DNA of 64,000 nucleotides from Ficedula albicollis (taxonomy: Eukaryota; Chordata; Aves; Passeriformes; Muscicapidae): positions 12,843,661 through 12,907,660 of the forward strand of contig NC_021677.1 of NCBI RefSeq assembly GCF_000247815.1, in the 5' to 3' direction. The notes under the pieces are model-generated. The model was not told the DNA's origin. It did no database searches and worked only from the letters and a program-made list of their open reading frames with translations. The position numbers and the translations under genes are program-made. Positions within the stretch are counted from its first letter, which is position 1, and each line of letters starts with the position of its first letter. Shown piece by piece: positions 1 through 11,400 of this stretch.

Positions 1-5
1 AAAAA

Positions 6-160
6 AGAGGAGAGGAGAGGAGAGGAGAGGAGAGGAGAGGAGAGGAGAGGAGAGGAGAGGAGAGGAGAGGAGAGGAGAGGAGAGGAGAGGAGAGGAGAGG
101 AGAGGAGAGGAGAGGAGAGGAGAGGAGAGGAGAGGAGAGGAGAGGAGAGGAGAGGAGAGG
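6..160. repeat. (AGAGG)n microsatellite, 31 units
   Basis: The 5-bp unit AGAGG is repeated 31 times without interruption, after six A residues at the window edge. It is an all-purine tract that could form triplex DNA under supercoiling. The array is perfect, so it is either young and polymorphic or was regularised by the assembler. Confidence 0.97.
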
Positions 161-446
161 TAGAATATTTTGGTAGAATATAGCTGAGCTTAAAATCAAG
201 TGCTCTATGGAATCTAATGAGAAGCTTTTGATTAAACAAATATTCTGTTTAAAAATCAATGCTTTTCAATAAATAACCATCGTATAGAATACTTCTAATA
301 GGAACTTTCAAATGAGAAAAGTGTTTTCATTTGTAATTTTTTTTTCTCTATAACATTCAACTGTCAGCAAGCTCATTCATCCCAGAAAACCAAGTTATCA
401 TCTAAAAATGTTACAAACATGACTATTTTGCTTCTATCAATTTCCA

Positions 447-572
447 CCGAAGTTTTGCACAAGGGCTAAAGAATTTTTTTTGCAACTCGTGCAGAAGCTT
501 TTTGTGTATCACCAAAGTTTTGCACAAGGGCTAAAGAAATTTTTTTGCAACTCGTGCAGAAGCTTTTTGTGT
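447..572. repeat. Tandem duplication, 2 x 65 bp
   Basis: Two adjacent 65-bp copies (447-511 and 512-576, clear match ending at 572) share the AGTTTTGCACAAGGGCTAAA core and end in AGCTTTTTGTGT. They differ at only a few positions, including the T-run boundary. No gene or transposon family is recognisable in the unit. Confidence 0.93.
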
Positions 573-575
573 TTA

Positions 576-700
576 TTCTCTTCACATAGTCTAGATAGGT
601 AGTAATTGTTGACAATTGAAATTTGATTTAAATTCGTTTGTTCTCTTCACATAGTCTAGATAGGTAGTAATTGTTGACAATTGAAATTTGATTTCAATTC
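576..700. repeat. Second tandem duplication, also 65-bp period
   Basis: Copies at 576-640 and 641-700 share TTCTCTTCACATAGTCTAG through ATTTGATTT and differ near the end. The period equals that of the preceding, unrelated duplication, which is unusual for two independent events. Confidence 0.93.
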
Positions 701-2382
701 AAGGAGAAATGCAGTCAAACATTCTATCTCTTGGGTTTGTTATACAGTTTATTCCTTACAAATGGCTTGTCTTCATCTGCATAATGACCAGTGTATTTCC
801 ACTTAATTTTAGATTTATAGACAGACAATTTTTATATTTGTCTACCTGTGATCATGTCAGCTTTTTTTTCCTTTTCACTGTTACTGTGGCCTGGAAACTT
901 GCACATCACTTCTGCTAACTTACTGCCCAAAGTATAATCAACCCAGCTGAGGCTGGATCTGCCACCTAGCCCATAGCAAAGGACCTAGTTAAGGTCCCTT
1001 TCTGATCTTACTTTTAATGAGTATTAATGGCTGCACACACACTGCTCACTCCCAGGTATTCAAGAATCTATAATTTCATATCCACTGACTGGGGTGTAAT
1101 TAACAACAGAAAGCAAGGCCCAGTGTGATATCAGAAATAGCCTGAAGTGAGCAGCGTGCTCTTCCAGGCCCTGCATTCAGTGCCACACTCAGCTCCAGCT
1201 ACCAACTAAATTATTCCAGAAGTCCCCAAAGCACGTTCAGAAAGACATGAGCATCTAAATCTGATTGACAAAGACTCCTCTTGCACTGAAGCTTTGACAA
1301 ATTTTTGCCCCAATTGTAATTTTTGAGGTTTCCTCATAGTTTTTCAGAGGAATCCCTCTGCTCTCTATACATGAGTTTTGCATGTGTGCTTGCAAAAAAC
1401 CATAAATTCTCATTCTAATAGCAGACCCATAATTTGCTTACTACATTTTCAATGAAGCCTCACGGCTTTCTGCTAGAACCAGGGCTTGGTTTATTCTTCC
1501 TGCATTGAACAGACTCAAAGCTTTGTTTCAGACATCAGAACAGTAAGAGAAAGTGAGCCATCATGAGTGAAAAAATTGGATTTTCATACTTGGTAAATGC
1601 TTCCAAAATAAACTTCAGTGTTGTTTCCATGTCTTCTATGAAATGTATAAGGAAAACCCATGACCTTCTTCTGCCTGAAACTCATTTGAAAAGTCTAAAA
1701 GAGTCCATCCTGCTTATCCACGTTTAGCATAAAAACCACGAGATCAAACAATTAGAATGGAATGCCAAATGCATGTGTTTGCTAAAAGAATATAAATGTA
1801 ACCTGATTGTCTCCTCCTTTGTGTTTGGATCCCGACTCTGTAAATAGTGCTTCAATCAGGGCATGAAATGTGCCAATTTCATCCTGCCTTTAGTGAAACT
1901 ATCACAATCCTACCAATTTAAAGAGTAAAATAAGGTGCATTGTTTATTGTTCCCGTACTTTGTGTTCTACTCTTTCAGTGTGACACTACTAACAGCACAA
2001 TTGTGTGTTATCTCACACAAACCCAACTACTAAAGACTAAAGAACTTCTGCACCTATAATATTTGCCTTAAAGGCATTTTTATTTCATGCTTATAAAAGA
2101 TTACCCTGCTTTGAAAACTTGGTGCCGCTATACAAAGTTATTTATTTTCATTCTAACTTAAAATTAAATTATATTTGCATATGAAAATGCACTGTGGGTG
2201 AGGGTTAAAAAAAAACTGGCAAGTAAATCCTAGTGTATTCAGAGGTGGAAATTATTATCCATTTATCCATAATGATTAACAGTTAAAATGCACTCTGCAG
2301 TTCCCTGTGTCTCAGGAAGAACAGAAGCTTTTGTTTTCCTGAAATAAAAAGCCACATCTCTTTTTACAGTAATGCCTTAAAA
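701..2382. other. AT-rich non-coding sequence, no gene seen
   Basis: No recognisable coding frame, RNA gene or repeat family. The stretch 1690-1960 has several short words of the kind found in regulatory DNA, such as ATGCATGTG and ATTGTTTATTG. The 18-mer at 1760-1777 recurs at 4551-4568. Confidence 0.6.
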
Positions 2383-2405
2383 GGGGGGAGTGGGGGGGGG
2401 GAGGG
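2383..2405 (+). repeat. Short G-rich tract
   Basis: Runs of six, ten and three G are separated by single A or AGT spacers. This interrupted G tract could form a G-quadruplex on the + strand. Unlike the long pure G runs elsewhere in the window, it is short and interrupted and may be genuine. Confidence 0.7.
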
Positions 2406-2564
2406 CACACGTCATTCTCATGGCAAAAAGCCAAAGAAATTTAAAATGCACCCATCACATATTAAACAGTTAGTTCGATCCATGAGCCTTGTTTATGAGA
2501 CATTTACAGCAATAAATGTTAAAAAAAAAGAAATTATACTTTTCTGATATGTGCTAGCTTGCAG

Positions 2565-2630
2565 AGAGCATTGCAGAAGGAGTCCTTCCATAATCACTTC
2601 AAAAATTCTCAATCCTGGAAAAAGAAAATG
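2565..2630 (+). other. Exon-like segment (weak)
   Basis: A pyrimidine-containing acceptor ending in GCAG (2561-2564) precedes 66 bp that end at a GTAAGT donor beginning at 2631. The 66 bp are open in frame 0 (22 codons), but the encoded peptide matches no family I know. Such combinations also arise by chance in a window of this size. Confidence 0.12.
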
Positions 2631-2950
2631 GTAAGTCCTTTCAAGGGTGGGGACAGCCTTGACAACATGGCTCAGCATCACCTATTTCAGCAACAATATT
2701 TTTTTGGTTGGCCAAATGCAAGAAGAAACAAATAAAAAAAATAACCTGAAAAATGCAACCAGATGACTTTGGAAGTATTTAACTACCCATAAGAAAAACA
2801 AAAAAATCCCATTGCGAGTAAAAAATGAAACATCAGACAATGTTAGGACATGTACACTGGTCCAAGTGATGATATACGGATCTCTTGGCACCAGCAAGGA
2901 AGAGAGGATGGGTTTGATTTTTTCCTTTTAATTTTTTTCTTTTTCCGCAG

Positions 2951-3053
2951 AAAGATTTTTTTGCCTCTTTTTATTTAGGCTTCACACTTTTCCTGGGGCC
3001 TCTGGGCTCCTGTCCAGGCCGAGATACTTCACAATTGACTTTCATTTTCTGAG
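2951..3053 (+). other. Exon-like segment (weak)
   Basis: The acceptor is a T-rich tract ending TTTTTCCGCAG (AG at 2949-2950), and the donor is GAG|GTAAGTG with GT at 3054-3055. A second possible acceptor AG lies at 2977-2978. With that acceptor, one frame of the 75-bp exon is open. The complementary strand carries an 82-codon open frame (2971-3219) with no recognised domain. The segment could be a non-coding RNA exon or chance. Confidence 0.15.
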
Positions 3054-4019
3054 GTAAGTGATCTGCCACTTTCAGAGCAGTTATAGGAGGGGTCAAGAGC
3101 GAGGTGGTGTGGTATGGCCTGGCTCTGGCTCCTGCCTCTCTGACATTGTACATGCTAATGCAACGTGAAGTAGCACGTCTAAATAGCCTGTCAAAGGTTT
3201 TTGATGTTAGCAAATCCACAGATGGGATTCATTTCCACACTGTTCAAAAAACGTAAACGATACAAGGACATTAAAGAGCATTAAACTACTTGATGACATT
3301 TTGGTCACATTAATGAAAAGTGGCATTTATAAACTACTAGAAAAAAGTTGGAGGGTGCGGGGAGAGAAGAGAGAGAGAGGAAAGGAGAAGTGAAGAGAGG
3401 AAAAGAAATTAAAATCAATAAAAAAAAAAAAAACCAAACCCCAATGGAACCTGGACAGTCTCTGGACATCATCAAAGAAATTAAGACCTTTAAATGAGAT
3501 AAAAGCCAGAGTGAAATTTTCCCTACATGTGCCCACATGTGCACGTGTTTGTGCTGTTTAGGTGTAAAGGTTGTGCCCAGGTAGGAAGTATAACAGCCCA
3601 TTTAGACCTACATTTATATCTATTCACTCGTAGTGGTTAATAGCTTCCTTCTTATGGCATCCCACCAATGCTGTGACCAGAGTGGTGTGGAATATAAGTG
3701 TATCAAAACCCAGACTAACTGCTTAGCTCAGGCCTAATCTGGCATTCAGTGGCGTGTATGAAAGCACCTCCCATGTCACCTAAGAGCATTAGGTCAGCCT
3801 ATAACATCTTTAGTTTGCAGATCAAGAGGGTGAGAGCTAATGGCCAAAAACACATTTGACTGGAAACTGCCGAGCTCCATTTCTGCTACTTCCACTGCCT
3901 GTTGGGCACACTTGGAAAAGGATTGGGACCCATCTATGAGAGTTAAATAGCTGCTGGCTGGTGTGCTAGGGCAGGGGAGGCCTTGGAGCTGGCTGCACCA
4001 GGATGCCAGGCTTGCTGGG
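3054..4019. other. Non-coding stretch with a purine-rich tract
   Basis: A G/A-rich tract runs from about 3347 to 3433 and ends in an A run. The rest holds no gene or repeat family that I can recognise. Confidence 0.55.
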
Positions 4020-4092
4020 AAGCAGGGCAGACGGGAGACGTGCTGCACTGGCTGTGCCACTGCCGCTCCCAGCCGCAGCATTTTCTTTTTTT

Positions 4093-4134
<42 letters not shown>

Positions 4135-4395
4135 CAGCATTCGCGGTTACATTAATTGTTAATGACAAAGGCAACCTTCACTCTGTGTGGTTTCCTGCCC
4201 GTATTTGGATCCTTTACAAGGCCCCCCTTTTTTCTTCCTCTCCTCCCCCTCCCATCATCCCTTCCCTTTCTCTGATAGGAAATGCAACCCGAGATGTGCA
4301 AAAAAACAGTGCGCATATTGTCATTTAATTGGCCCCGCGCTCCGGCGCATCGGGCCTCAGCGCGTGTGCTGTAGGGTGTCTGCTCCACAACAGGA
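4020..4395. promoter_or_regulatory. CpG-containing segment, candidate regulatory element
   Basis: About 15 CpG dinucleotides lie here, nine of them between 4290 and 4370 (CCCGCGC, TCCGGCGC, CAGCGCG), in a window where CpG is otherwise rare. The segment also holds TTAATTG-type homeodomain words near 4150 and 4325. A 38-base T run splits it. The sequence suggests a small unmethylated or conserved element. No TATA box or transcript evidence is visible, so a promoter is not claimed. Confidence 0.35.
4095..4132. repeat. Poly-T run, 38 bp
   Basis: Pure T homopolymer following a T-rich lead-in with a few C. It could be an inserted reverse-oriented poly-A tail, but no retrotransposon body is recognisable next to it. 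Confidence 0.95.
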
Positions 4396-5455
4396 AAGAA
4401 TAAACCCAGACTCAAATCATAGGAAATTCATCAAATATGCTTCTTAGAGTTCTGTCTTTCAAGGTCTGTTTCCCTGCCATATGATCTCTATAAACCAAAT
4501 TACTGCTGGCCTGAGTACAAGACTGGAGGCGCCTGGGGCTAACATATAATGAATGCCAAATGCATGTGACAATAGGCTGATCATGGAGAAGAATTGAAAT
4601 TTTTTTTAAGTAGTTCTTTTATTTCATTTATAAAAAGCAAACTGACTACACTTAATACATTTAAAAGGAGCCAATCACTTCCCTGCAGTTCCAGACCTGC
4701 ATAACAAATGTTTTTTATCAAGCCAATTAAGCAACAAGGACACAAGATACTTTTGAATAAAGTCTAAAATATAAAATAAATTAAAAATACCTCATTTGAG
4801 TTTGGGAGGAATGCATACATTATTGAATCAGCTCAATTTTTCCTTTTTACAAGGCTTTGCACATAAATATCCTACCCTTCAGTTGCAAGAAGGTAAACTC
4901 CTTTTTCTGGGAATGCATAATCTCAGAATTGCTGGAAAAAGTAAGAAAGTTGCTTAAAGGCTAGAGTGAGGAAAGATGAATTATTTTTATTAATTTGTGC
5001 AATTAGCAGTCAACCAGAAATTTTTATCCCTGTGTTGCCAATTATTCTAAATAACCTAACAAGTTCAAGTATTGCTATTGCAGGATCACAGGAAATGTGA
5101 AATCTCCAGAAGAAAATATATTATACTCTCTAATACAGACAGAGGGTAATTAATAATGCTTTTTAAGTTTTAGAAAATATTGCACTCAGAATTGCAAGTC
5201 GACTAACGGACCGTCTATAACCTCTAAATGCTTCCATATTCAGAGACATCAGCAGCCAGAGCTACAAAAAAGTAATAATGCATACATATTAATAGATCAC
5301 ATTTTGTCCTTTGGGGAGTATATATTTTAAAAGGGCTAAGGCAGCAATAGTAGCTTTTCAGAAAACTCTAAATGCTATAATTGTTTTATATGAATTACAG
5401 TGCTCCTATTAATTAATTAATGTTTTGTATATGTAAGCATTTGATAAATACAGAC
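4396..5455. other. AT-rich non-coding stretch
   Basis: No coding or repeat signature. Around 4700-4740 there are AT-rich words with CAATTAAG, and 5195-5220 holds three CpGs in a short space (TCGACTAACGGACCGTC). Both are mild hints of conserved regulatory DNA, not evidence of it. Confidence 0.5.
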
Positions 5456-5483
5456 AAAAAAAAAAAATTCTTAAGCTGACATA

Positions 5484-5523
<40 letters not shown>

Positions 5524-5550
5524 AAAAAAAAAAATTCTTAAGCTGACATA
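5456..5550. repeat. 39-bp G run between two copies of its own flank (likely assembly artefact)
   Basis: Twelve A plus TTCTTAAGCTGACATA (5456-5483) is followed by 39 G (5484-5522) and then by the identical 28-bp segment (5523-5550). An exact flank repeat around a pure G run fits a read that lost signal into dark-cycle G calls and was rejoined at the A run. It is not a known biological insertion structure. Confidence 0.85.
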
Positions 5551-6023
5551 TGAAAAAAAAAAGAAGCCAAACACATTGCTGTTTGAAGGTTTGGAACCGG
5601 TTAAGTACAAGATTATTTTAACCACATTTCAATGAGGAACGTGAAATATGGTCCATGAAGTCATGCAATTCAGCAGAACATTTAATTACACCCTTCCACA
5701 CAGATCAGTTGCAGTCTGCAGTCTGACCCCATTCAAAATTACAGTTATTAGATGTGACATAAATAGAGCAGGCTGGTTAAATAGAAACAAAAGCAAAATT
5801 GCCAGTATACCTCTTTAGTCATATTTTAATCAAAGTTTTAAAGAAAGCTGACTGTAGCTAATAAAAGTAGCATCCCTAGGGCACTCTGTTGAAAGAGTCA
5901 AAATAGGCATTGACCCACTCTTGGTAGCAATAGCTGTGTTGGGCATTTCAAGAACACCTATGGACACTTAGGATTCAGTCCTTGTTCTGGGGAGCTGCTG
6001 AAGAGGTGAGAAGAAAGGGGAAA
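5551..6023. other. Non-coding stretch
   Basis: Unique AT-rich sequence with no recognisable gene or mobile element. Confidence 0.55.
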
Positions 6024-6606
6024 GTACTGCTTGCAGGAACAGGACTGTAATTTTGAAAACTAAATCTAATATCACTCTTTTAAGATGGAGTAGATCAGAA
6101 TTAATTTTCATAGGTATTGGTTATAACTCCATTGCTTCTGTTTTTCTGTCAACATAAATCTTTTGGAAATAGCTCCAGTGGCATTAGTTGCAACTAACTG
6201 ATATGAAGTCACCAGCATGAAATGTGGATCAGTGCTAGAAAATCTATTTGTCGTGTTCTTTCAAAACCCTGTGGAAAATGTTTGCTTTGGTGTGCAACAG
6301 CAAAGGAAAACCTTTCTCAAGCAGCAATGCAACAAAAGTACGCTACCTATTTTCAAGTTCAACAAGTGGAGAATGATTTTAAAATCAGTTTTAGGTATTT
6401 ATTCCTACCCCTAAAATGTCTTTAGGCTGGTCAAAAAAACAGGAACCGGCGAGATATTAGCTTGTATAGAAAAATCTGTCAAATTCTTGTTTCTGATTTC
6501 TTTCTGCAGGATGTCAAAAAATACCTGTACACAAATGACAAGTCGCTTTAGACTATAGTGACAGCCATTCACATTCTTCATATTTCCCACACAGACATTT
6601 CTATAC

Positions 6607-6648
<42 letters not shown>

Positions 6649-6798
6649 CTGCTTGCAGGAACAGGACTGTAATTTTGAAAACTAAATCTAATATCAAGTC
6701 GCTTTAGACTATAGTGACTATAGTGACAGCCATTCACATTCTTCATATTTCCCACACAGACATTTCTATACCAAAAAAAAAAAAAAATAAAAAAAAAG
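6024..6798. repeat. Rearranged local duplication around a 38-bp A run
   Basis: The 51 bp at 6024-6074 recur exactly at 6646-6696, directly after an A run (6608-6645). They are fused to a second copy (6697-6772) of the 67 bp at 6541-6607, and that second copy carries an extra 9-bp TATAGTGAC. A second A-rich tract follows (6773-6798). Two source segments about 470 bp apart have been joined after a homopolymer, as expected from template switching or a gap-filling error. Confidence 0.9.
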
Positions 6799-8196
6799 GA
6801 GTATCAATGAGGTAGTTATATAAAATAATGCAAACCAAGCCAAAGAATGGCTATAAATTATGGGTTTTAAATGCAACAAGAGAACAAAATACTTTTGATA
6901 AAAGTTGCTCTCTCTCACAAAACCTCTCCCATAATTTTCAAACAGTTCTGCTGCCTGCCTGCTGAAAGGTCTTTCAGAGCTTTGAGTAAATGCATTCACA
7001 ACTAATTTATATCAATTTCATGTTGCACAGAACTTTCATATTCATCATCTGATTTACCTAGATGCCAATAAACATCCTGTTTGAACGCATTTGGGACTGA
7101 CGAGCCATCAGAACAGAACTTTTCTCTGCTGACCACTGCTGGCATGAACCCAGGAGCACTCTGCCCTGGAAACAGGGACACACAGACACAAAGCCAGGCC
7201 ACTCCTGTAGCATTTATTGCCCCTGAGGTGTGGGATGGTCAGCTCTGGGCTCTTCTCACTGCCAACGTGACGGTGTGTGGCACTGGATCATGAACTGGCA
7301 GCCTCAGAGATGTGCAGAGCAGGTGCCCAAATGCTTTGCCTGCACGTGTGGCAGATTGGTGCATTTGAGCTACAAGATTGCCTAAGGCATCACAGAATCC
7401 ATAGAGACTTGGACAGGCCTTCTGATGTATCAACAACGGCACAGTAGAAAAAGCTATTATTACTTGGAATTGGCACTTCAGGCTCTGACATTCTGTTCTA
7501 CTTGTGTACACACTCCTGAAAAACTGAGCACGAAAATAGCAGCAGAAACAGAAATATTTAAAAACACATAATCTAAAATATTGCAAATATACTTGGCCTC
7601 TTTCTTTAGGAACACAAATGTTTAACTGCTTTCTGAACATAGTAATCATAAACAGAGAATTTCATATTGTTTGAGATTCGTATGCTACATAACTCTGTTA
7701 AAAGAATGTTACTAGGGGTCAGAATTCAAGGCCTGAAAGCTATAAATCTCAGAATGAGAGTTGCCTGCATAAACTTTATTCAGCATTTTACTTACAACTC
7801 CACTTGACAATTTTCTGCAAGATCTTATATCAAAAGATACAAAGGTTTATTGGTACAGCCAAATTTCTTTTCTTCTTGTTGTTAATATACTGCCTTTGAC
7901 TACACAGTGTATTGTCCAACCTGCATTTTGAAAAAAAGTTATAAATTCCTTTATGGAATTTTGGAGAAATTTATCACAACAGTATGCCAGGACATAAATA
8001 CACCTCCATGATTTGAAGGCATATTATCAGCTCTTAAAGGTGGGAAACAAAGATTAAAGGTACCTACTCCAGTTCTAAATGTGAGGTTCAAAGTACCTAT
8101 TTAGACTATTTAGGTCTATATATCACTCAATCATTTGAAATCATGCATTCTTCAGCAGATGAAAGCACCATATCTCAAGTTAGATATCAAAAAAAA
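6799..8196. other. Non-coding stretch
   Basis: A 136-codon minus-strand frame (7239-7649) has no recognised domain and is treated as chance. No repeat family was recognised. Confidence 0.5.
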
Positions 8197-8421
8197 GAAA
8201 GACAAATAATGACATCTTAGAAGCACAGCTTAATTGAGTTTTGATGAAAATACGATGGTAAAAACAAAACAAAATAAAAAAGAGAAGAAAGACAAATAAT
8301 GACTTCTTAGAAGCACAGCTTAATTGAGTTTTGATGGAAAGACAAATAATGACATCTTAGAAGCACAGCTTAATTGAGTTTTGATGAAAATACGATGGTA
8401 AAAACAAAACAAAATAAAAAA
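8197..8421. repeat. Three-copy local duplication
   Basis: A roughly 50-bp segment starting GAAAGACAAATAATGAC occurs at 8197, 8287 and 8337. The first and third copies also share the A-rich extension containing AATACGATGG, so the structure is a 140-bp duplication with a shorter middle copy. The copies are almost identical. Confidence 0.92.
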
Positions 8422-11400
8422 GGAGAGGCATCAGTCTTGCCTCTACCATTCTATACATGCACAAAAGCATTTGAGGAACAAAGATGAAGGGGTAGAGCTT
8501 AGGGGGCCCAAATGGAGATTGGGACCCAGCCACAATAAACACTGTCTGAACACATCCTGTAAACAAACCCCACTCTGAAAAAATGCCACTGACAAGGCAA
8601 AGAAAGCAAAATATATCAAGGCAACCAAAAGAGAGAGAAGGAGCTGGACGAAGCTGTGTGTTAGACCAACACTTCTGAGAACAGGCTGTAGGTTTCCTGA
8701 AACCTTGTCTGCTGCTGTTGTTGACATCTGGCAAACACTGTCTGGGGTTTTGGGAGGAGATGCATTTGGGAAATTTAATTCCTGCTCTGAATGTATAAAG
8801 TGCTGCAATGTTAACTCTAGTCACAATCTCAGCCCTGATGATACAACAAATACTTCTATCATTGCTAATGCTTATAATACTTAGCCATATATCAACATAA
8901 GGTAATTGCTGTTAAATTTTAGCTTTTTAAAAAGTTATAAAAATATTGTAAGAGCAGCTATCATGCATTAACGCTTTACTGGCTACCACTGACTTTTGCA
9001 CAGGCCCATTCTGGAAATGCTTGAACCACGGGTGATTGATGAAGAAAAATCAACACTTGCCTACAGTGCAGAGAGCATGGAAGTTAAAGAGTTACACACA
9101 TGCAAGAATCCAAGTGAGTCAACAAATACTGTGAGAGAGCCAAAAAATAGTTTAGCTGAACATGTGGGCTTCTTGTTTATGCAAGCTTTTCAGAGAATGT
9201 TTTTCATAAAAGAGATGTAGCACTGTTTAACGCTCAGTCACTGTTTCAGGGGATATGTCTTGGCTGCGCTGTGTTCAAGAGTTTATACTGCTACTGAAGG
9301 AGGAAACAATTCTCTCCTGAGGCAGTTATGATTTAAACCTCTTACTAGGGTGGAGAAGTTTGTTTTATCCTACTTTTTTCCCTCCTTTTTTGCTGTTGTT
9401 GGGCACACGTGGCAACCATCAATTTCTTGCTGCACATTTTGCACGCAAATACCAATAGATAGAAGCATTGTGCTGCAGCTGCAGGACAAATGCATGAAAA
9501 CATCCTTTCTTAGGGGCCAAACAATCCAAAAAATAAAATCATTATCTCTAACAAAACCTTAATGGAAATTTCAGCAAAATCCATGCTCACCAGATGATCA
9601 TTTGATCAGAAATGATAGCATATAGACCTGACAGTTTAGATTATGATGGTCTGAGGAACAAGAAACAGGATTTCATTGTGTACTTGTGAATGATCAGTGG
9701 GTTTTGGGTTGCTTTACCACACTGGAATCATTCTTTGCTACTGTAATACCAATAGAAAGTTAGAAGTTCTCAGGAAGAAAGAAAATATTTTATTTTATCT
9801 ACTGCTTTAGTACTCAATTTTTTTTCCTGCTTGAATGATTTTTCCTTTAAAAGAATCCAGTATGAATTGATACTCTTATTGATCATATATTCTTCAAAGG
9901 ATGTACTAACTACTCCTTGTGAAACCTTGCATCTGCTCACCCCCCTCAATGCCCTGTTGAAGCTGATGAGAATTTTACTTCTGAATTCAGTGAATTATTT
10001 AATTCTTTCCCATCAGATGTATTCAGAAACCAAAAGCCTTTGTCTGGCAAGATACAGCTTCCATTTTACCCAAACCATTGTAGTTCAGGGAACAGGAAAA
10101 GTCAACCCCCTAATGGATTATAAAAACAATTTGTACCTCAGCTACAGAATCATGCTCATCTGGCTCTCAGATATTCTTTAATGTATTATTTAGATTGTAA
10201 GTTTTAATTAAGACAATAGGACAAATTCTGTCCCCAGAAATATTTCTACAAGTGAAAAATTAGGTGTATGGCTTTATTCCTGTCTTTGCAACAGGGATAC
10301 TTACGCAGCTTGAACAGCTGCAAAGCAAACTTTACACAGTTTATCTACTTGACTGCCCTAATTCTTCAAATACCTTGTAGCTGGAAAAAGTAAAAATGGC
10401 TCTCCTGGAAAGCACGGCTCAAGTACAGTAGTTTGTCATTCAGAAGGATACACATCAACCTCTCTGGGCACAGCAGTGCTTGGTAAGCAAAGTCCTCCAA
10501 TGCTTAGCTCTGCACATGAAGTCAATTAATTGTGCAATTGTCAAATTTTCCTTGTCTTGAATTTGAGAACCTTGGCCATGAAGCTGGCTCATCACAGCCT
10601 GTTAAGGCACCAGGACAAATGAGCTGTTTTAAATATAGGGCAAGGCAGTGATTTCATAGCCATTTCACTTCCAGAAGTGTCATATATGTAAGTGGGTGAG
10701 GCCACCCACATGGTCCAGTGTTGTGGTCTGGTTGCTCTGTTGGAAAAAGCAATATAAAGTCAGTTTTTTGGCTTCTGTCAGTGCATCCAGATGATTTCAA
10801 TTTGTTAGGATTCCACTTGAGTGGTCAGCATTAGTTTGACAAAACTCTGCCAACAGACAACTCTTTCTGCAGCAGCAACACTGGGACTAGGCAGAAGTAC
10901 AGAGATTTTAACTTTACAATTACCCGTACAGCTTCTTAAAATTGGGTCCATTAGTTAGCCCCCATATATACAAGAGTTTAGTATGTGGCTTACACACAAT
11001 AAACACTTTACTGAGATCAGGTTTCTACTGAAGGAATAAAGAGAGATTATGACAATAGCTGTTCCTCCGAGAACCATAAATTGAGTTAATTTTTAAGAAC
11101 AGTTCAGGGTCTGGAAAGTTACATGAGACATTAGACTGAACTTGTCCACTAGTAGTCAAATCAGCAAATGCCAAAAAGAAAAATTAATATGATAATTTTT
11201 ATGCTTGTTTCTCAGTAATTTAAATTTCATATGTGGGACAGCAAAGTCACAGAGACCATTTTTTTTCATTGTGTATGTGGCAGCTATAAGGATGAAAAGT
11301 CCTTTGGATCATGTAAGATAATCTGTTGATCACGAACTAAGTTTAAGCATTCAAAAGGTAGTCCTTGAATCTTGTGATGGATTTTTACTATGCAGTAAAA

